A DNA stretch of 47,906 nt, taken from an uncultured Acidobacteriia bacterium. Its GTDB lineage: Bacteria; Acidobacteriota; Terriglobia; Bryobacterales; Bryobacteraceae. Under the pieces are notes generated by a model that was not told where the DNA came from, searched no databases, and saw nothing but the letters and a program-made list of their open reading frames with translations. The position numbers and the translations under genes were made by a program. The DNA lies in assembly GCA_903923395.1 (NCBI GenBank), contig CAIXXM010000005.1:1-47906 (forward strand). The letters run 5' to 3'. Shown in pieces: positions 26,158-36,400 of the stretch; the first letter of the stretch is position 1; each line of letters starts with the position of its first letter.

Positions 26158-26379
26158 ATGGAATCCAACGCCCGCAGCTTTGCAAAGGCCGTGAGCTACC
26201 GCTTTATGGGGTCGCTCGCGACCGCCGGCATTTTTTACGTGTTCACAAGCAAGGCTGGCCTGGCTCTGGGGGCAGGGGTGATGGACATGGTGGTGAAGAT
26301 TGGCATCTACTTCGTGCATGAGCGCCTGTGGAATCACATCAGCTACGGACGCCCGAAGCCGCCGGAGTATGAGATTTAG
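26158..26379 (+). CDS. DUF2061 small membrane protein
   Basis: This protein has about 73 residues from MESNARSFAKAVSYRFMGS. The start at 26158 has GGGAAG seven bases upstream; ATGs at 26143 and 26152 are alternatives. Two hydrophobic helices (LATAGIFYVFTSKAGLALGAG and MVVKIGIYFVHERLW) and the ending HERLWNHISYG match DUF2061 proteins, whose function is unknown. The gene stands between the ferredoxin and the second toxin-antitoxin pair. Confidence 0.85.
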   Translation: MESNARSFAKAVSYRFMGSLATAGIFYVFTSKAGLALGAGVMDMVVKIGIYFVHERLWNHISYGRPKPPEYEI

Positions 26380-26381
26380 GG

Positions 26382-26405
26382 GTGTAGCCAAGGGCTTGGC
26401 TACAC
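26382..26405 (+). promoter_or_regulatory. Perfect 10-bp inverted repeat before the second antitoxin gene (candidate operator)
   Basis: GTGTAGCCAA, a four-base spacer GGGC and TTGGCTACAC form a perfect inverted repeat, ending 18 bases before the antitoxin ATG. There is no T-run, so it is less like a terminator for the DUF2061 gene and more like an operator for the toxin-antitoxin pair. Both roles remain possible. Confidence 0.5.
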
Positions 26406-26423
26406 TGGGATTGAGGTAACCAA

Positions 26424-26675
26424 ATGCAGGTCAATCTCGGCGACGCCCGCGACAAGCTCAGCCAACTGGTTCAAGCCGTGCTGGACGGCGAGGAGGTAAC
26501 AATCTGCCGCAATGGAGAACCTGCCGTTGACCTTATCGTAGCCCGTGGCGGTAAATCAACTCCCCGCAGATTCGGAACAATGAAAGGTCGGATTGTGATT
26601 CACGATCCGGACTGGCACAGGGGGCCGCAAACAGATGAAGAACTGGCGGCCTGGATCGACGGAAAGTTCGAATAG
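26424..26675 (+). CDS. Phd/YefM-family antitoxin
   Basis: This 83-residue antitoxin has the Phd DNA-binding fold at its N-terminus (VNLGDARDKLSQLVQAVLDGEEVTICRNGEPAVDLIV) and an acidic tail (TDEELAAWIDGKFE) that should bind and block the toxin. The stop overlaps the GTG start of the PIN gene as TAGTG. It is not a close copy of the antitoxin at 17.5 kb, so the two modules are unlikely to be a recent duplication. Confidence 0.9.
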   Translation: MQVNLGDARDKLSQLVQAVLDGEEVTICRNGEPAVDLIVARGGKSTPRRFGTMKGRIVIHDPDWHRGPQTDEELAAWIDGKFE

Positions 26676-27067
26676 TGCGGCTATTGCTCGACACACAAGC
26701 CTTGCTTCTATTGGGAACCGGAGGGCTCGACGGCTTTCCCCCTAAAGCGCGCAGGTTTCTTCGCAACCCTGATACGGAACTTCTCCTCAGTTCCATCAGC
26801 ATCACCGAGCTGGCGACTAAATATGCAATTGGAAAATTGTCCGTTTCTGATGAGGATCTGCGCGAACTAATCGGCGATCTCCGGATCGACATTCTACCGT
26901 TCACCGCCAGACATGCTGCGAGGATGTTCTCACTCCCGCTTCATCATCGTGAACCGTTCGACCGCATGATTATCGCTGTGGCAATAGTGGAACGGGTTCC
27001 GCTCGTTGGAGCGGACAGTAAGTTTCCGGAAGACATCCAAGATGGTTTGGACGTTCTTTGGAAGTAG
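26675..27067 (+). CDS. PIN-domain ribonuclease toxin (VapC-like)
   Basis: This 130-residue toxin has PIN acidic residues in LLLDTQALLLL (D6), SSISITELATKYAIGKL (Glu) and HHREPFDRMIIAVA (Asp). A fourth acidic residue lies in VGADSKF. The GTG start overlaps the antitoxin stop, so translation is coupled. The HHREPFDRM motif shows the same PIN subgroup as the 17-kb toxin. The gene is intact and ends 27 bases before the convergent Hsp70 gene. Confidence 0.9.
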   Translation: MRLLLDTQALLLLGTGGLDGFPPKARRFLRNPDTELLLSSISITELATKYAIGKLSVSDEDLRELIGDLRIDILPFTARHAARMFSLPLHHREPFDRMIIAVAIVERVPLVGADSKFPEDIQDGLDVLWK

Positions 27068-27093
27068 ATCGGCCTTCTCCACAGAATTGCTTA

Positions 27094-29694
27094 CTACCCC
27101 AAAACCAGCCCCGAAGGCAGATCCTCCCCGAAGATCCTCCCCAGCGCCGCCTCGTCCTGCGCCGCATCCCCCTCCAACTGCGCGATCTGCTTCTCGTCCT
27201 TCAACTTCTCACGCACCTTCTGGAACACCGGCGCTGCCACATCCCGCACCGGATCCCCCGTCCGCCGCGCCATCGAAATCAACGCATCCGCCGACTTCGG
27301 CACATTCAAAACCGCCTCAATCCACCGCGTCGCCGCCGCCGGGTTCAGCACCTGATTCAAAGGTCCATAGAATAACTGCCGCGCCCCCAGACGGGACAAA
27401 CACCACAGCAGCGAATCATTGAACCCGGATTCCTTGCCCACCTTGATCAGCGCATCACCCAGTTGCATTCGCGTGGCCGCCGGAATCAATTCCATGCTCG
27501 ACGCCGCACGCCACATCTCCCGGTACAAACTCTGGTTGATCCGCTGCGGCTTCTTCCCCGGCTTCGGCAAAAGTTGCGGTGCCAGCCGCTGCACGATATC
27601 CGTCTGCTGATTGCGGTTCAAACCACCCGCCAGACGCCCCCAGAAGATCCACCAATCAATCTCGTTTTGGGTTTGATTTGCAAAATGCGGACCCGCCGCA
27701 TAAATCCGCCGGAACTGCTCAATCCGGAAATCATCGCCGATATGCCCAAAGCCCGGCCGCATGCAGAATCCGCCCAGATTCAACCAACGGACCTCCAGCG
27801 CGGGCGTCGCCTTGCGCAACTCCACCAGATCCAGGAACACGTCCGCCAGCCGCCGTGCCAAATCCGCGGGCCACGAATTCCGGCCCAACCCGAGCGCCGC
27901 TTCCAGCTTCGCCGGCAACTCCTCCGGTGCGAAAGTACGGGCCGCGAAACACTCCCTCACCAGCGCGGCCGCCGTATCCACCGCTTCCGCACTCACCACC
28001 GCTACAGGACGCTTCGGTGCCTCGGTCTTCGCTGCCTTCCGCAGTTGGAACTGCAAACGCCAGCGGTTGTCACTGATCTTCGAATCACACCAGGTTTCCA
28101 GCGTGCCAATCTCCGTCAAACGCGCGCCCAGCTTCACGGGCACCAGGCGCTCGCCACCCTTGCCGAAGCGGATTACTGCCTCCAGCGGAGCATGCTGATG
28201 AATCTCCTCGGCCGCGTCAAACTCCACCACCTGGCCCGGCAAGTCATCAGTGCGGCTCAACGAACTCAATAAACGGAACGCCACCGGACGGTTCGCCACT
28301 AACTGCAGATCTTCACGATCCACCTCAAGCGACGCACCCTCTTCGGCCCCGCGCGGCACCAGACAGACGGCAGACGAATCCTTCAGACCGATGTAATAGG
28401 CACGTGGCAAACCACCACGTACCAGCACGCCCGACCCCGTGGACCGGACATACGAGTAATACGCCGCGCCATTCGAAACCGCCAGATCCAGGTCCCGGTT
28501 CTCAAAGATCTCCGGACGCTTGCCGTACCAGCTTTCGAGCAGATCCGCCACGCGCTGCCGACAGATTTCCGGAATAAAGAAACCGCCGTTGAAGAGAATC
28601 GCATCCGGCACCTGGCCCGCACTCTCCAGGAACGCTGCCAGATGCCGGCTCACCGCGGGGTCGGAAACATAGGGCAAGCCAAGTTCCCGGAACAGGCTCT
28701 TCTTCTCTTCCTTCGGCTTCTCCCCGCGCGGACTTAGCGGTAGAAAACCCTCAAGCGTAAGTTCCAGCGCCTCAGCCCGGGTAATCTCCGTCTTGAGCGC
28801 GCCGCCAATCAAAGACGAACCACTGCCCAGGACGTTAATCTCCACGCTGTTGCGCCGGTCATCACAGAGCAGGATTTCCTTCGCCGCGGAACATTGCCGC
28901 CGCAGACCACTCCGCTGCCGGATCGATAACTGCCGGTTTAACTTACTCTCCGCCAGCCAGGCCAGAGTAAGATCCAGGTTATCGCCACCCAGCAGTAAGT
29001 GCTTGCCCACAGCGGTGCGCGTGAAATCGATCTTATCGCCATCCCGGCTGACACGAATCAAAGAGAAGTCCGTGGTGCCGCCGCCGACGTCACAGATCAA
29101 TACCACCTGGCCATCGAACAGTAACTTGCGCGACCGGTTGAAGTTATTCGCAATCCATGAATAGAAGGCCGCTGCAGGCTCTTCCAGCAGAGTAAGTTTG
29201 GGCAGACCCGCATCGCTTGCCGCCTGCACGGTCAACTCCCGCGCTTCTTCATCAAACGAAGCCGGTACGGTAAGCACGATATCCTGCTCTGCCAGCGGAC
29301 CGTATACACCCTTCGCATCCCACGCCTCACGGATGGTCGAAAGGAACTTAGCCGAGACTTCCACGGGAGACAGCACGCGCCCCGTCTCACCGGCGTCATA
29401 AGGAAGAATCTTCGCCGTGCGGTCTACATCAGGATTGGAAAGCCAGCTCTTCGCCGAATGCACCAGCCGCGTGGGAACCAGCGCACCCTGTTCGCGCGCA
29501 TAAGTGCCCACGGGCTGCCCTTCATCCAGAAACAGGAAAGACGGCAGAGTCTTGCGCGGCTCAACACGCCCGGCCGCCACAGGCTGCGGGATATCAAACG
29601 CATGGATCGGCGGAAAACTGGTATCTTCCGCATCGGCGCGGTCAATAAATGCAAGTGCGGAGTTTGTAGTGCCTAGGTCGATGCCAACGTTCAT
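27094..29694 (-). CDS. Large Hsp70-family protein (extended C-terminus)
   Basis: This protein of about 866 residues starts at MNVGIDLGTTNSALAF (29694); a 21-codon upstream extension has no sequence support. The actin-like ATPase shows phosphate 1 (DLGTTN, 6-11) and phosphate 2 (CDVGGGTTDFSLI). Its substrate-binding region differs from DnaK, and a long helical C-terminal domain of unknown function follows (rich in FWGRLAGGLNRNQQTDIVQ-type segments). It is third in an operon with DUF2760 and a shorter Hsp70. DnaJ and GrpE partners are absent. A specialised chaperone or scaffold role is likely, but the client is unknown. Confidence 0.88.
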   Translation of the reverse strand: MNVGIDLGTTNSALAFIDRADAEDTSFPPIHAFDIPQPVAAGRVEPRKTLPSFLFLDEGQPVGTYAREQGALVPTRLVHSAKSWLSNPDVDRTAKILPYDAGETGRVLSPVEVSAKFLSTIREAWDAKGVYGPLAEQDIVLTVPASFDEEARELTVQAASDAGLPKLTLLEEPAAAFYSWIANNFNRSRKLLFDGQVVLICDVGGGTTDFSLIRVSRDGDKIDFTRTAVGKHLLLGGDNLDLTLAWLAESKLNRQLSIRQRSGLRRQCSAAKEILLCDDRRNSVEINVLGSGSSLIGGALKTEITRAEALELTLEGFLPLSPRGEKPKEEKKSLFRELGLPYVSDPAVSRHLAAFLESAGQVPDAILFNGGFFIPEICRQRVADLLESWYGKRPEIFENRDLDLAVSNGAAYYSYVRSTGSGVLVRGGLPRAYYIGLKDSSAVCLVPRGAEEGASLEVDREDLQLVANRPVAFRLLSSLSRTDDLPGQVVEFDAAEEIHQHAPLEAVIRFGKGGERLVPVKLGARLTEIGTLETWCDSKISDNRWRLQFQLRKAAKTEAPKRPVAVVSAEAVDTAAALVRECFAARTFAPEELPAKLEAALGLGRNSWPADLARRLADVFLDLVELRKATPALEVRWLNLGGFCMRPGFGHIGDDFRIEQFRRIYAAGPHFANQTQNEIDWWIFWGRLAGGLNRNQQTDIVQRLAPQLLPKPGKKPQRINQSLYREMWRAASSMELIPAATRMQLGDALIKVGKESGFNDSLLWCLSRLGARQLFYGPLNQVLNPAAATRWIEAVLNVPKSADALISMARRTGDPVRDVAAPVFQKVREKLKDEKQIAQLEGDAAQDEAALGRIFGEDLPSGLVLG

Positions 29695-29702
29695 GGTTTG
29701 GG

Positions 29703-31469
29703 CTATCCCCGAAGATTGTATTCCAGTTTCCAGCGGCGCCCGTCGCGGGCCGCACACCAGAGTTGCAGTACGCCGGTTTCTGTAATTTCCGATTCAAAGC
29801 TCACCGGTACGACGCCCGGCTCACCGGTCAAATGCACTTCCACCGGAGCCAGTTCCTCCAACTCATACAGATTGTCTTCAATCATGGTGCCCGGCGCATC
29901 ATCCTTGCGCGCGGCAGAGCAGAAGAAGCGGAACTCCGCAGGCTCATCGACAATCAGGCCGAACTCACGGCCCGGCACCGGCGTGGTGGAGCCCTCTTCC
30001 GTGCCAAACTGCGCCACCGCCAGAGCCTTCAACGGCGCGGGCATGCCAGGCACCGCAGGCATCGCCGTCTCCACACCCACGTAATACGATTTCGCAATGC
30101 CGCCGCGGATCCGTATCCCCTTGCCCTGCCGGGCCGCCCCGTAATAGGCCGCCCCGCGCGCCACGGAATGCATCAGGTCTTCGCCCGTCAAAGGCTGCAC
30201 CGGACCAAAGCCCTCCGCCGCAAGCCACGCATCCAGCACCTGCAAAAGCCGCTGCCGCACGGAATCCGCATGCAGCACTCCACCGTTGAACAGGATGTGT
30301 GAGGGGCAGGCCAACCCGCTGGCACCGCGCCGGACAAAGCCCGATTGCGCTGCAGCCGCCTGCTGCCGCAGGAATCGCGCCAAGTGCCGCGTCACAGCCG
30401 GGTCAGACGCATAAGGCAGACCCATTTCCTGCAGCGCCGCCCGCCGCGTTCGCTCCGGCATGGTCTCGCTGTCCGTCTCCGGAAAGAACCCCGCAATCAC
30501 GTCTTCCACCTGCGCCCGCGTCAGCTTGGTGCGTATGGTGCCGCCAATCAGACTGGAACCCTTGCCAAGAATCGTCACAGGCACTTCTTCCGGCGCATCC
30601 GGACCCAGCAACCGCTCCTTCGCAATCCGGCAATTACTCCACAGCGCCTGCATCTGGAACGCATCAATCCGGATATTCCGCGCGGTAAGTTCCGCCGCAG
30701 CCTGGTGCGCCAGCGCGAGGTCAATGTTATCCCCGCCCAGCAGGATGTGTTCCCCCACCGCTACGCGTTCGAGTTCCAGTTCCCCGCCGCGCTCTGTAAC
30801 CGCGATCAGCGTAAAGTCCGTGGTGCCGCCACCGATATCCACCACCAGCACCAAATCGCCCGGGCGCACACGCTCCCGCCAGTCCGGATGCCGTTCCAGC
30901 CACGCATAGAACGCGGCCTGCGGCTCCTCCAGCATGGTCACGGCCGGATAGCCCGCCTGTAAAGCGGCCCTCTGCGTCAGATCCCGGGCCACGGCATCGA
31001 ATGACGCCGGTACGGTGATCAAGACCTGCTGCTCAGCGAACGGTGCTTCGGGATGTTCCGCATCCCACGCGGCCTTCAAGTGCGCGAGATACTCAGCGGA
31101 AGCCTCCACGGGCGAGACCTTCGGAATACCCTCCGCGGCTTTCCAGGGCAGAATGGCGGCAGTGCGGTCCGCAGCCGGATGCGAAAGCCAGCTCTTGGCG
31201 GATGCTACGAGACGGCTCGAAACCTCTGCGCCTCGCCTTTGTGCCAGTTTGCCTGTGACGTATTTCGGTGCCTGGTTCCACGGCAGCGCCGTAGTACCCG
31301 GCGGAAAATCATTTGCCCCCGGAATGTAGAGGAAGGAAGGCAGCAGCGTCTCGGCCTGCACTTCATTTGCACTGACGAGCTGCGGAATCGCCGCCAGAGA
31401 CACGCCGCCCGCATCCGTGTAGGCCAGCGCGCAGTTCGTGGTCCCGAGATCGATCCCGATCGAAATCAT
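29703..31469 (-). CDS. Short Hsp70-family protein
   Basis: This 588-residue Hsp70 homologue starts MISIGIDLGTTNCALAYTD (phosphate 1 at residues 7-12), with phosphate 2 in VDIGGGTTDFTLI. It ends soon after a short beta-rich substrate-binding-like region (GVLQLWCAARDGRRWKLEYN) and lacks the helical lid of DnaK. It sits 2 bases after DUF2760 and 8 bases before the larger Hsp70, so all three are co-expressed. The two Hsp70s are clearly divergent from each other and look like fixed partners rather than recent copies. Confidence 0.9.
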   Translation of the reverse strand: MISIGIDLGTTNCALAYTDAGGVSLAAIPQLVSANEVQAETLLPSFLYIPGANDFPPGTTALPWNQAPKYVTGKLAQRRGAEVSSRLVASAKSWLSHPAADRTAAILPWKAAEGIPKVSPVEASAEYLAHLKAAWDAEHPEAPFAEQQVLITVPASFDAVARDLTQRAALQAGYPAVTMLEEPQAAFYAWLERHPDWRERVRPGDLVLVVDIGGGTTDFTLIAVTERGGELELERVAVGEHILLGGDNIDLALAHQAAAELTARNIRIDAFQMQALWSNCRIAKERLLGPDAPEEVPVTILGKGSSLIGGTIRTKLTRAQVEDVIAGFFPETDSETMPERTRRAALQEMGLPYASDPAVTRHLARFLRQQAAAAQSGFVRRGASGLACPSHILFNGGVLHADSVRQRLLQVLDAWLAAEGFGPVQPLTGEDLMHSVARGAAYYGAARQGKGIRIRGGIAKSYYVGVETAMPAVPGMPAPLKALAVAQFGTEEGSTTPVPGREFGLIVDEPAEFRFFCSAARKDDAPGTMIEDNLYELEELAPVEVHLTGEPGVVPVSFESEITETGVLQLWCAARDGRRWKLEYNLRG

Positions 31470-31471
31470 TG

Positions 31472-31981
31472 CTACTCGACTTCAATTTCCACAGGCGCCA
31501 GAATCTCCAGATCGCTGCGGGAATTGAGCTTCGGAAGATTCGGCTTGGTGGATTTCCAGCCCTTGTGCCGCAACAAACCAGCCCTCGGAGAACCATTCGC
31601 TGGCAGATTGCCGACGAACTTCACCGCAGCGGCTCCCAACCCGGCGGCATCCACGGGAGTTCCCTCCACGGCATCCATCACCGGCACGGGGTTCAGGTGG
31701 CGCACCAGTACTTCACGTGTCTTTTCATGCACTTCCCGCGCGGCCGTACCCACCTGCTCATCGGTGTAAGGCGAGATATCTTCCATGAAGAAGTCGAGAA
31801 TGCGGGCATCCCGCTGCAAAATGCTGACCAGTTGCAGGGCACCGTCCGTGGCCTCAATCTTGGGGGCAGCCGGCGGAGGCGGTGGAGCCGCCTGTTTCTT
31901 CTGCAGGCCAAGTTCGGCAAGAAGCTCGGGCGACAGGGTACCGCTGAACAACAGGGCGAAGAAGACGCGGAAAGCTAGCAT
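31472..31981 (-). CDS. DUF2760-domain protein
   Basis: This 169-residue protein has a hydrophobic N-terminus (MLAFRVFFALLFSGTL), a proline/alanine linker (AAPPPPPAAPK) and a conserved domain with LQLVSILQRDARILDFFMEDISPYTDEQVGTAAREVH and a C-terminal LEILAPVEIEVE. These features match DUF2760, a family I recall as neighbouring two Hsp70-like proteins. It heads the operon. A membrane-attached or exported adaptor for the Hsp70 pair is one inference, but no function is established. Confidence 0.82.
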   Translation of the reverse strand: MLAFRVFFALLFSGTLSPELLAELGLQKKQAAPPPPPAAPKIEATDGALQLVSILQRDARILDFFMEDISPYTDEQVGTAAREVHEKTREVLVRHLNPVPVMDAVEGTPVDAAGLGAAAVKFVGNLPANGSPRAGLLRHKGWKSTKPNLPKLNSRSDLEILAPVEIEVE

Positions 31982-32051
31982 AATCAGGTGCAGCTTTTAG
32001 AATACCGTGCGGGAGCAGATTCCCCTGCGGCAACTGCGCGACAATACGGGG

Positions 32052-32873
32052 GTGACTTCCCGACGGATTTGGTTTTCGATCTTTGCGATCCCCGCGCTTT
32101 GTCTGGCGCAAGCCGCCTGGCAAACAGTTGTTGACCTCCCCGGTGTGGACTGGCAAGGTCTCACCGGACCCAAGAAACTCACCGCCCTCCAGGCCATGCG
32201 CGTGGAAGGCTGCGACTGCGGCTGCGGCATGAAGGTGGCTGAGTGCCGCGTCAAAGACCCGGCCTGCGGCGTGAGCCGGAAGCTCGCCAAGGCGGCGGTG
32301 AAATCCGCGGGTGCCGGCAATCCGCTCGCCACCGTGAAGCTCGATCTGCACAAGGAAGACCCTGTCGTGATCCCGCTCGAAGGCACGCCGATGAAAGGTG
32401 CAGCCAACGCGCGCGTGACGATTGTTGAGTATTCGGATTTCCAGTGCCCTTATTGTGCGCAGTCCGTCAAGCAGGTGAATTTGGTGCTCGCCAAGTACCC
32501 CAAGGATGTGCGAGTGTTCTTCAAGCAGTTCCCCCTCGACCAGCACGCGCAGGCCGAAATCGCCAGCGAAGCCGCCCTCGCCGCGCATAACCAGGGCAAG
32601 TTCTGGCAGTTGCACGACAAGGTGTACGCCGATTTCCGTGACTTATCGGTGGAGCATCTGCTGCTCTACGCCAAACAAATCGGCCTCGACACCGCCAAGT
32701 TCCGCGCCGAACTGGAATCGCATAAGTGGGAGAAAGAAGTGGCCCGCGAACGCGAGGAAGGCGAAAATTTTGGTGTCTCCGCAACGCCGACGTTCTTCAT
32801 CAACGGCAAGAAGTACAACGGGAGCTTCGAGTTAAGTCAAGTGTCGGCTGTGATTGAGCGGGAGTTGAAGTAA
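32052..32873 (+). CDS. DsbA-like thiol-disulfide oxidoreductase with Cys-rich N-terminal motif
   Basis: This protein of about 273 residues from the GTG at 32052 opens into a signal peptide (TSRRIWFSIFAIPALCLAQA). An earlier GTG at 32007 would bury the signal. Residues 53-74 hold CDCGCGMKVAEC and a following DPAC, a Cys cluster seen in front of thioredoxin-fold domains of Acidobacteriota. The DsbA-type domain has the active site CPYC (132-135), an inserted helical subdomain and the cis-proline SATPTFF. It probably forms or isomerises disulfides in the periplasm. It is divergent from the DUF2760/Hsp70 operon. Confidence 0.85.
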   Translation: MTSRRIWFSIFAIPALCLAQAAWQTVVDLPGVDWQGLTGPKKLTALQAMRVEGCDCGCGMKVAECRVKDPACGVSRKLAKAAVKSAGAGNPLATVKLDLHKEDPVVIPLEGTPMKGAANARVTIVEYSDFQCPYCAQSVKQVNLVLAKYPKDVRVFFKQFPLDQHAQAEIASEAALAAHNQGKFWQLHDKVYADFRDLSVEHLLLYAKQIGLDTAKFRAELESHKWEKEVAREREEGENFGVSATPTFFINGKKYNGSFELSQVSAVIERELK

Positions 32874-32891
32874 GGGGAGCAACACAGGCCC

Positions 32892-33299
32892 ATGGCTATC
32901 AGGACTTCCCTCTGGCAGGCTGCCTTCATCCTCGGGCTGCCGCAACTGCAAGTGATAGTCATAGCCGCGCTGATCATATTTCTGTTCCTGCGGAGAAGGC
33001 ATCCGCAAATGCCGCAATGGAGAGCCACAAACTGGTCGATTTTTTCCCACTACCTCTTTGTTGCGCTTGTACTTGGCGCAGGACATCGGCGATCCGTTCC
33101 TCCGCGCAGCACCGGAGATACAACCGGGACACTTCTGCTAGACGGACTCTTCTATGCGTCGCTTCTCTCTTGTGTTTATTGGGTTTGGCGTCTCCAAGGA
33201 TTCCGCTCAATCGCGTTAGTTGCCGTCACAGTAATGGAAGCAGCGGTGTTCTTGGCCCTATTTTTCGCAGGGATGCAGGTGTCCGGCGACTGGATCTGA
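32892..33299 (+). CDS. Small multi-pass membrane protein, unknown family
   Basis: This 135-residue protein has about four hydrophobic segments (near 15-35, 48-64, 80-100 and 107-128) separated by basic loops. It starts 18 bases after the DsbA-like gene and could be its partner in the membrane. I do not recognise the family. It contains a single Cys in the third segment, so it is not an obvious DsbB analogue. Confidence 0.6.
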   Translation: MAIRTSLWQAAFILGLPQLQVIVIAALIIFLFLRRRHPQMPQWRATNWSIFSHYLFVALVLGAGHRRSVPPRSTGDTTGTLLLDGLFYASLLSCVYWVWRLQGFRSIALVAVTVMEAAVFLALFFAGMQVSGDWI

Positions 33300-33412
33300 A
33301 CCAGCCTCGCCCTCTTTGCGTTTGACTCTCCGCGCCCCTTATGAAAAATTACACAAACGTTTCCCACGGATCAGTGCAAGCGTCGTAACTTGCACCCAAG
33401 AAGGTTCCTCAC

Positions 33413-36400
33413 ATGTCCAAACTACTAGCTGTTTTGCTAGCCACCGCTGCCCTTGCGTTCAGCCAGGGAACAACCGCAACTGTTCAAGGCCGGGTTTCTG
33501 ATTCCAGCGGCGGCGTCATCGCCGGCGCGGACATCGCCGCCCTCAACATCGACACCAACGAAACACGCCGCGCCAAGACACTGGGCGACGGAAGCTACTC
33601 GCTGCAGTTCCTTCCCATCGGCACCTACCGGCTCACCATCGGCACCAAAGGCTTCAAGACCTTTGAGAGCAAGACCGTAGTCCTGGACGTCGGCACCAAC
33701 GCCCGCATTGACGCCGTTCTCGAAGTCGGCGCCGTCACCGATTCCGTCGTCGTCGAATCCGCCGCGCCCATCGTCGAAACTACCTCGCCCACCCTCGGAC
33801 AAGTGGTCACCAATGAGGAAATCAGCAATCTCCCCCTCGTGAACCGTGATATCTATACGCTCTTGTCCCTCACCGCCGGCGTGGATACCACCGGTGCCGC
33901 GACCGATAACTTCGGCGCCCCGCAGCAAGTCACTCTCGTCAATGGCGCACCGAACTCAGGCATCGGTTCCGTCAACTACACCCTCAACGGCGGCAGCAAC
34001 ACCAACGGACTCCGCAACACCGGCAACGTTGCCCCCAATCCTGATGCCATCCAGGAATTCCGCGTCCAAACCAACAGCTTTCCCGCTGATGAAGGCCGCT
34101 TCGGCGGCGGCACCGTCACCATGGTCACGAAATCTGGAACCAACGCCTTCCACGGCACCCTCTTCGAATTCTTCCGGAACTCCAAGCTGAACGCCAACCG
34201 CTGGGTCCCCGGTGCCGGCACGCTGCTGCGCGACCCTCTGCACAGAAACCAATACGGCGGGACGTTCGGTGGACCAGTCCGCCGCGACAAGACCTTCTTC
34301 TTCGGTTCCTGGTCCGGCCTGCGCGACCGCACCAGCATCTACAGCAACACCGCCACGCCACTCACCGAGAAGGAACGCACGGGTGATCTCTCTTCCACCT
34401 CCGGCACGGCCCCCGTCGACCCTCTCAGCGGCGCTGCGTTCCCTGGAAAAATCATTCCCCTCTCACGGATTGACCCCGTGGCCAAGAAGATCAACGACAC
34501 TTATCTGCCTCTGCCCAACCTGCCGGGCGGACTCTATGAAGCGCAACTCGGCCACCCAAAGAATACGGATGAGTACATCTTCAAGATCGACCACAACCTG
34601 AACGAGTCACACCGCCTCGCAGCCAGCATGTTTAAGACTTCCGGTTCGGATCTCGTCGGCCTGCTCGGGAACATCCCCTGGGTCAGCCGTAACTTCACTT
34701 GGAGCCAGCACAACTGGAATGCCAGCGATACCTGGATCGTAACTCCCACCATGGTGAATGAATTCCGGACGGCTTACATACGGGACTTCGGCGGAAGAAC
34801 GAATCTGCCGGCCGTCTCCCTTGGTGATCTCGGCTCGCTCTATAAGATTCAGGGTGCGCGTTCCCTGCCCCAGATCTCTGTTTCCGGCCGCTTCAACCTC
34901 ACCAGCGCCATCCCCGGACCCGTAGCAGGCAGCAACCTCTATCAGGTTCGTGATCTGCTCAGCATTTCCGCCTCCCGCCACTCCATTCGTATCGGCGGAG
35001 AAGCCATGCTCGAGAAGATGATTCATGACACGCTGCTGAATAACTACGGGACGTTCAGCTTCACCACATCCAACCCGCGCGGCACGAAGAACGCCACCGC
35101 AGATTATCTTCTTGGACTTGCCGCAACCATGAATCAGGATGCGCCGACCACCAAAATCAACAATGACTGGTATTACGCGCTGTACGTACAAGACGATTTC
35201 CGCGTCAACTCCCGTCTGACGCTGAATCTTGGCGCTCGCTGGGATATCCAGACACCGATCACGGATCCCTTCAACCGCTTCCTGACTTTCGTCGCGGGCC
35301 GCAAATCCACCGTTGTGCCAAGTGCGCCGCTCGGACTGCTGTTCCCCGGTGATGAAGGTGTCGGCCGCGGTATCATCACCACGGCATGGAATCATATCTC
35401 ACCCCGCATCGGCATTTCGTTTGACCCCTTCGGTGATAGAAAGACGTCTATCCGCGCTGCTGCGGGTATCTTCTACGGCAGTATCTCGGGCAACGAATGG
35501 AACTCCTCTTCGGACAATCAGCCCTTCGCCATCCGTCAGCAGTTCAATGACGTTTACACTTTGTCAGACCCCTACCGGCTGCAGCCCGGCGGTGTGGGGC
35601 CGTTCCCCTATAGTTACTCGCCCAGTGCGCCCCGCTTTATTGCGCCTTCCGCTACCGTTGGCATCTCGCTCGACTATAAGTCGCCCTACACTTACCAGAT
35701 GAATTTCGCGGTACAGCGGGCAGTCACTTCCACCACCAGCATCACGGTGGCATATGTCAATAACCTGACGCACCGGATCCCTGCGATTGAAGATATTAAC
35801 TACCCCGTGCTGACCTCTACCGCCACGACGGCGAATGTAAACGCACGGCGGCCCTATCTTCCGGGTACTCTTTCCAGCATCGGGCTGATCAAGTCCATCC
35901 TGAACTCCGCCTATCATGGATTGCAGGTCACCGGCGAAAAGCGGCTCTCCCATCACTTCATTGCCAAGGGTTACTACACTTTGGGCAAAGGTCTGGATGC
36001 GGTGAACACCCAGAACAGTACGCTGCAGGCGGCCACGGACTGGAATAACATCCTGCTCGACCGGGGCCGCGCCAATAATGACCGCAGACACAGCGCCGTA
36101 ATCTCGGGCGTCTGGGATCTGGATTACTTCCGCCGCTCGCCGAAACCGCTCCGCCTCATCGCAGGTGGCTGGTCCCTGGCCGCTATTGCAAGTATGCGCA
36201 GCGGAACACCGTTGACGATCACCTCCGGCAGTGATTCCAACTTCGACGGCACAACGAATGACCGTGCGGACCTCATCGGCGATCCGTATCTCGATCCCCA
36301 CCGTCCGCGCAGTGCTGTCGTCGACCAGTGGTTCAACATCGCGGCTTTCAGCAAGACCACGCAGGCGAAGAACAGCTACGATGGCACCTCCGGCCGTAAC

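Noticed and set aside
33322-33350. TTGACT promoter for the third TonB receptor
   Set aside because: A -35-like TTGACT is present, but no convincing -10 element at 16-18 bases spacing was found.
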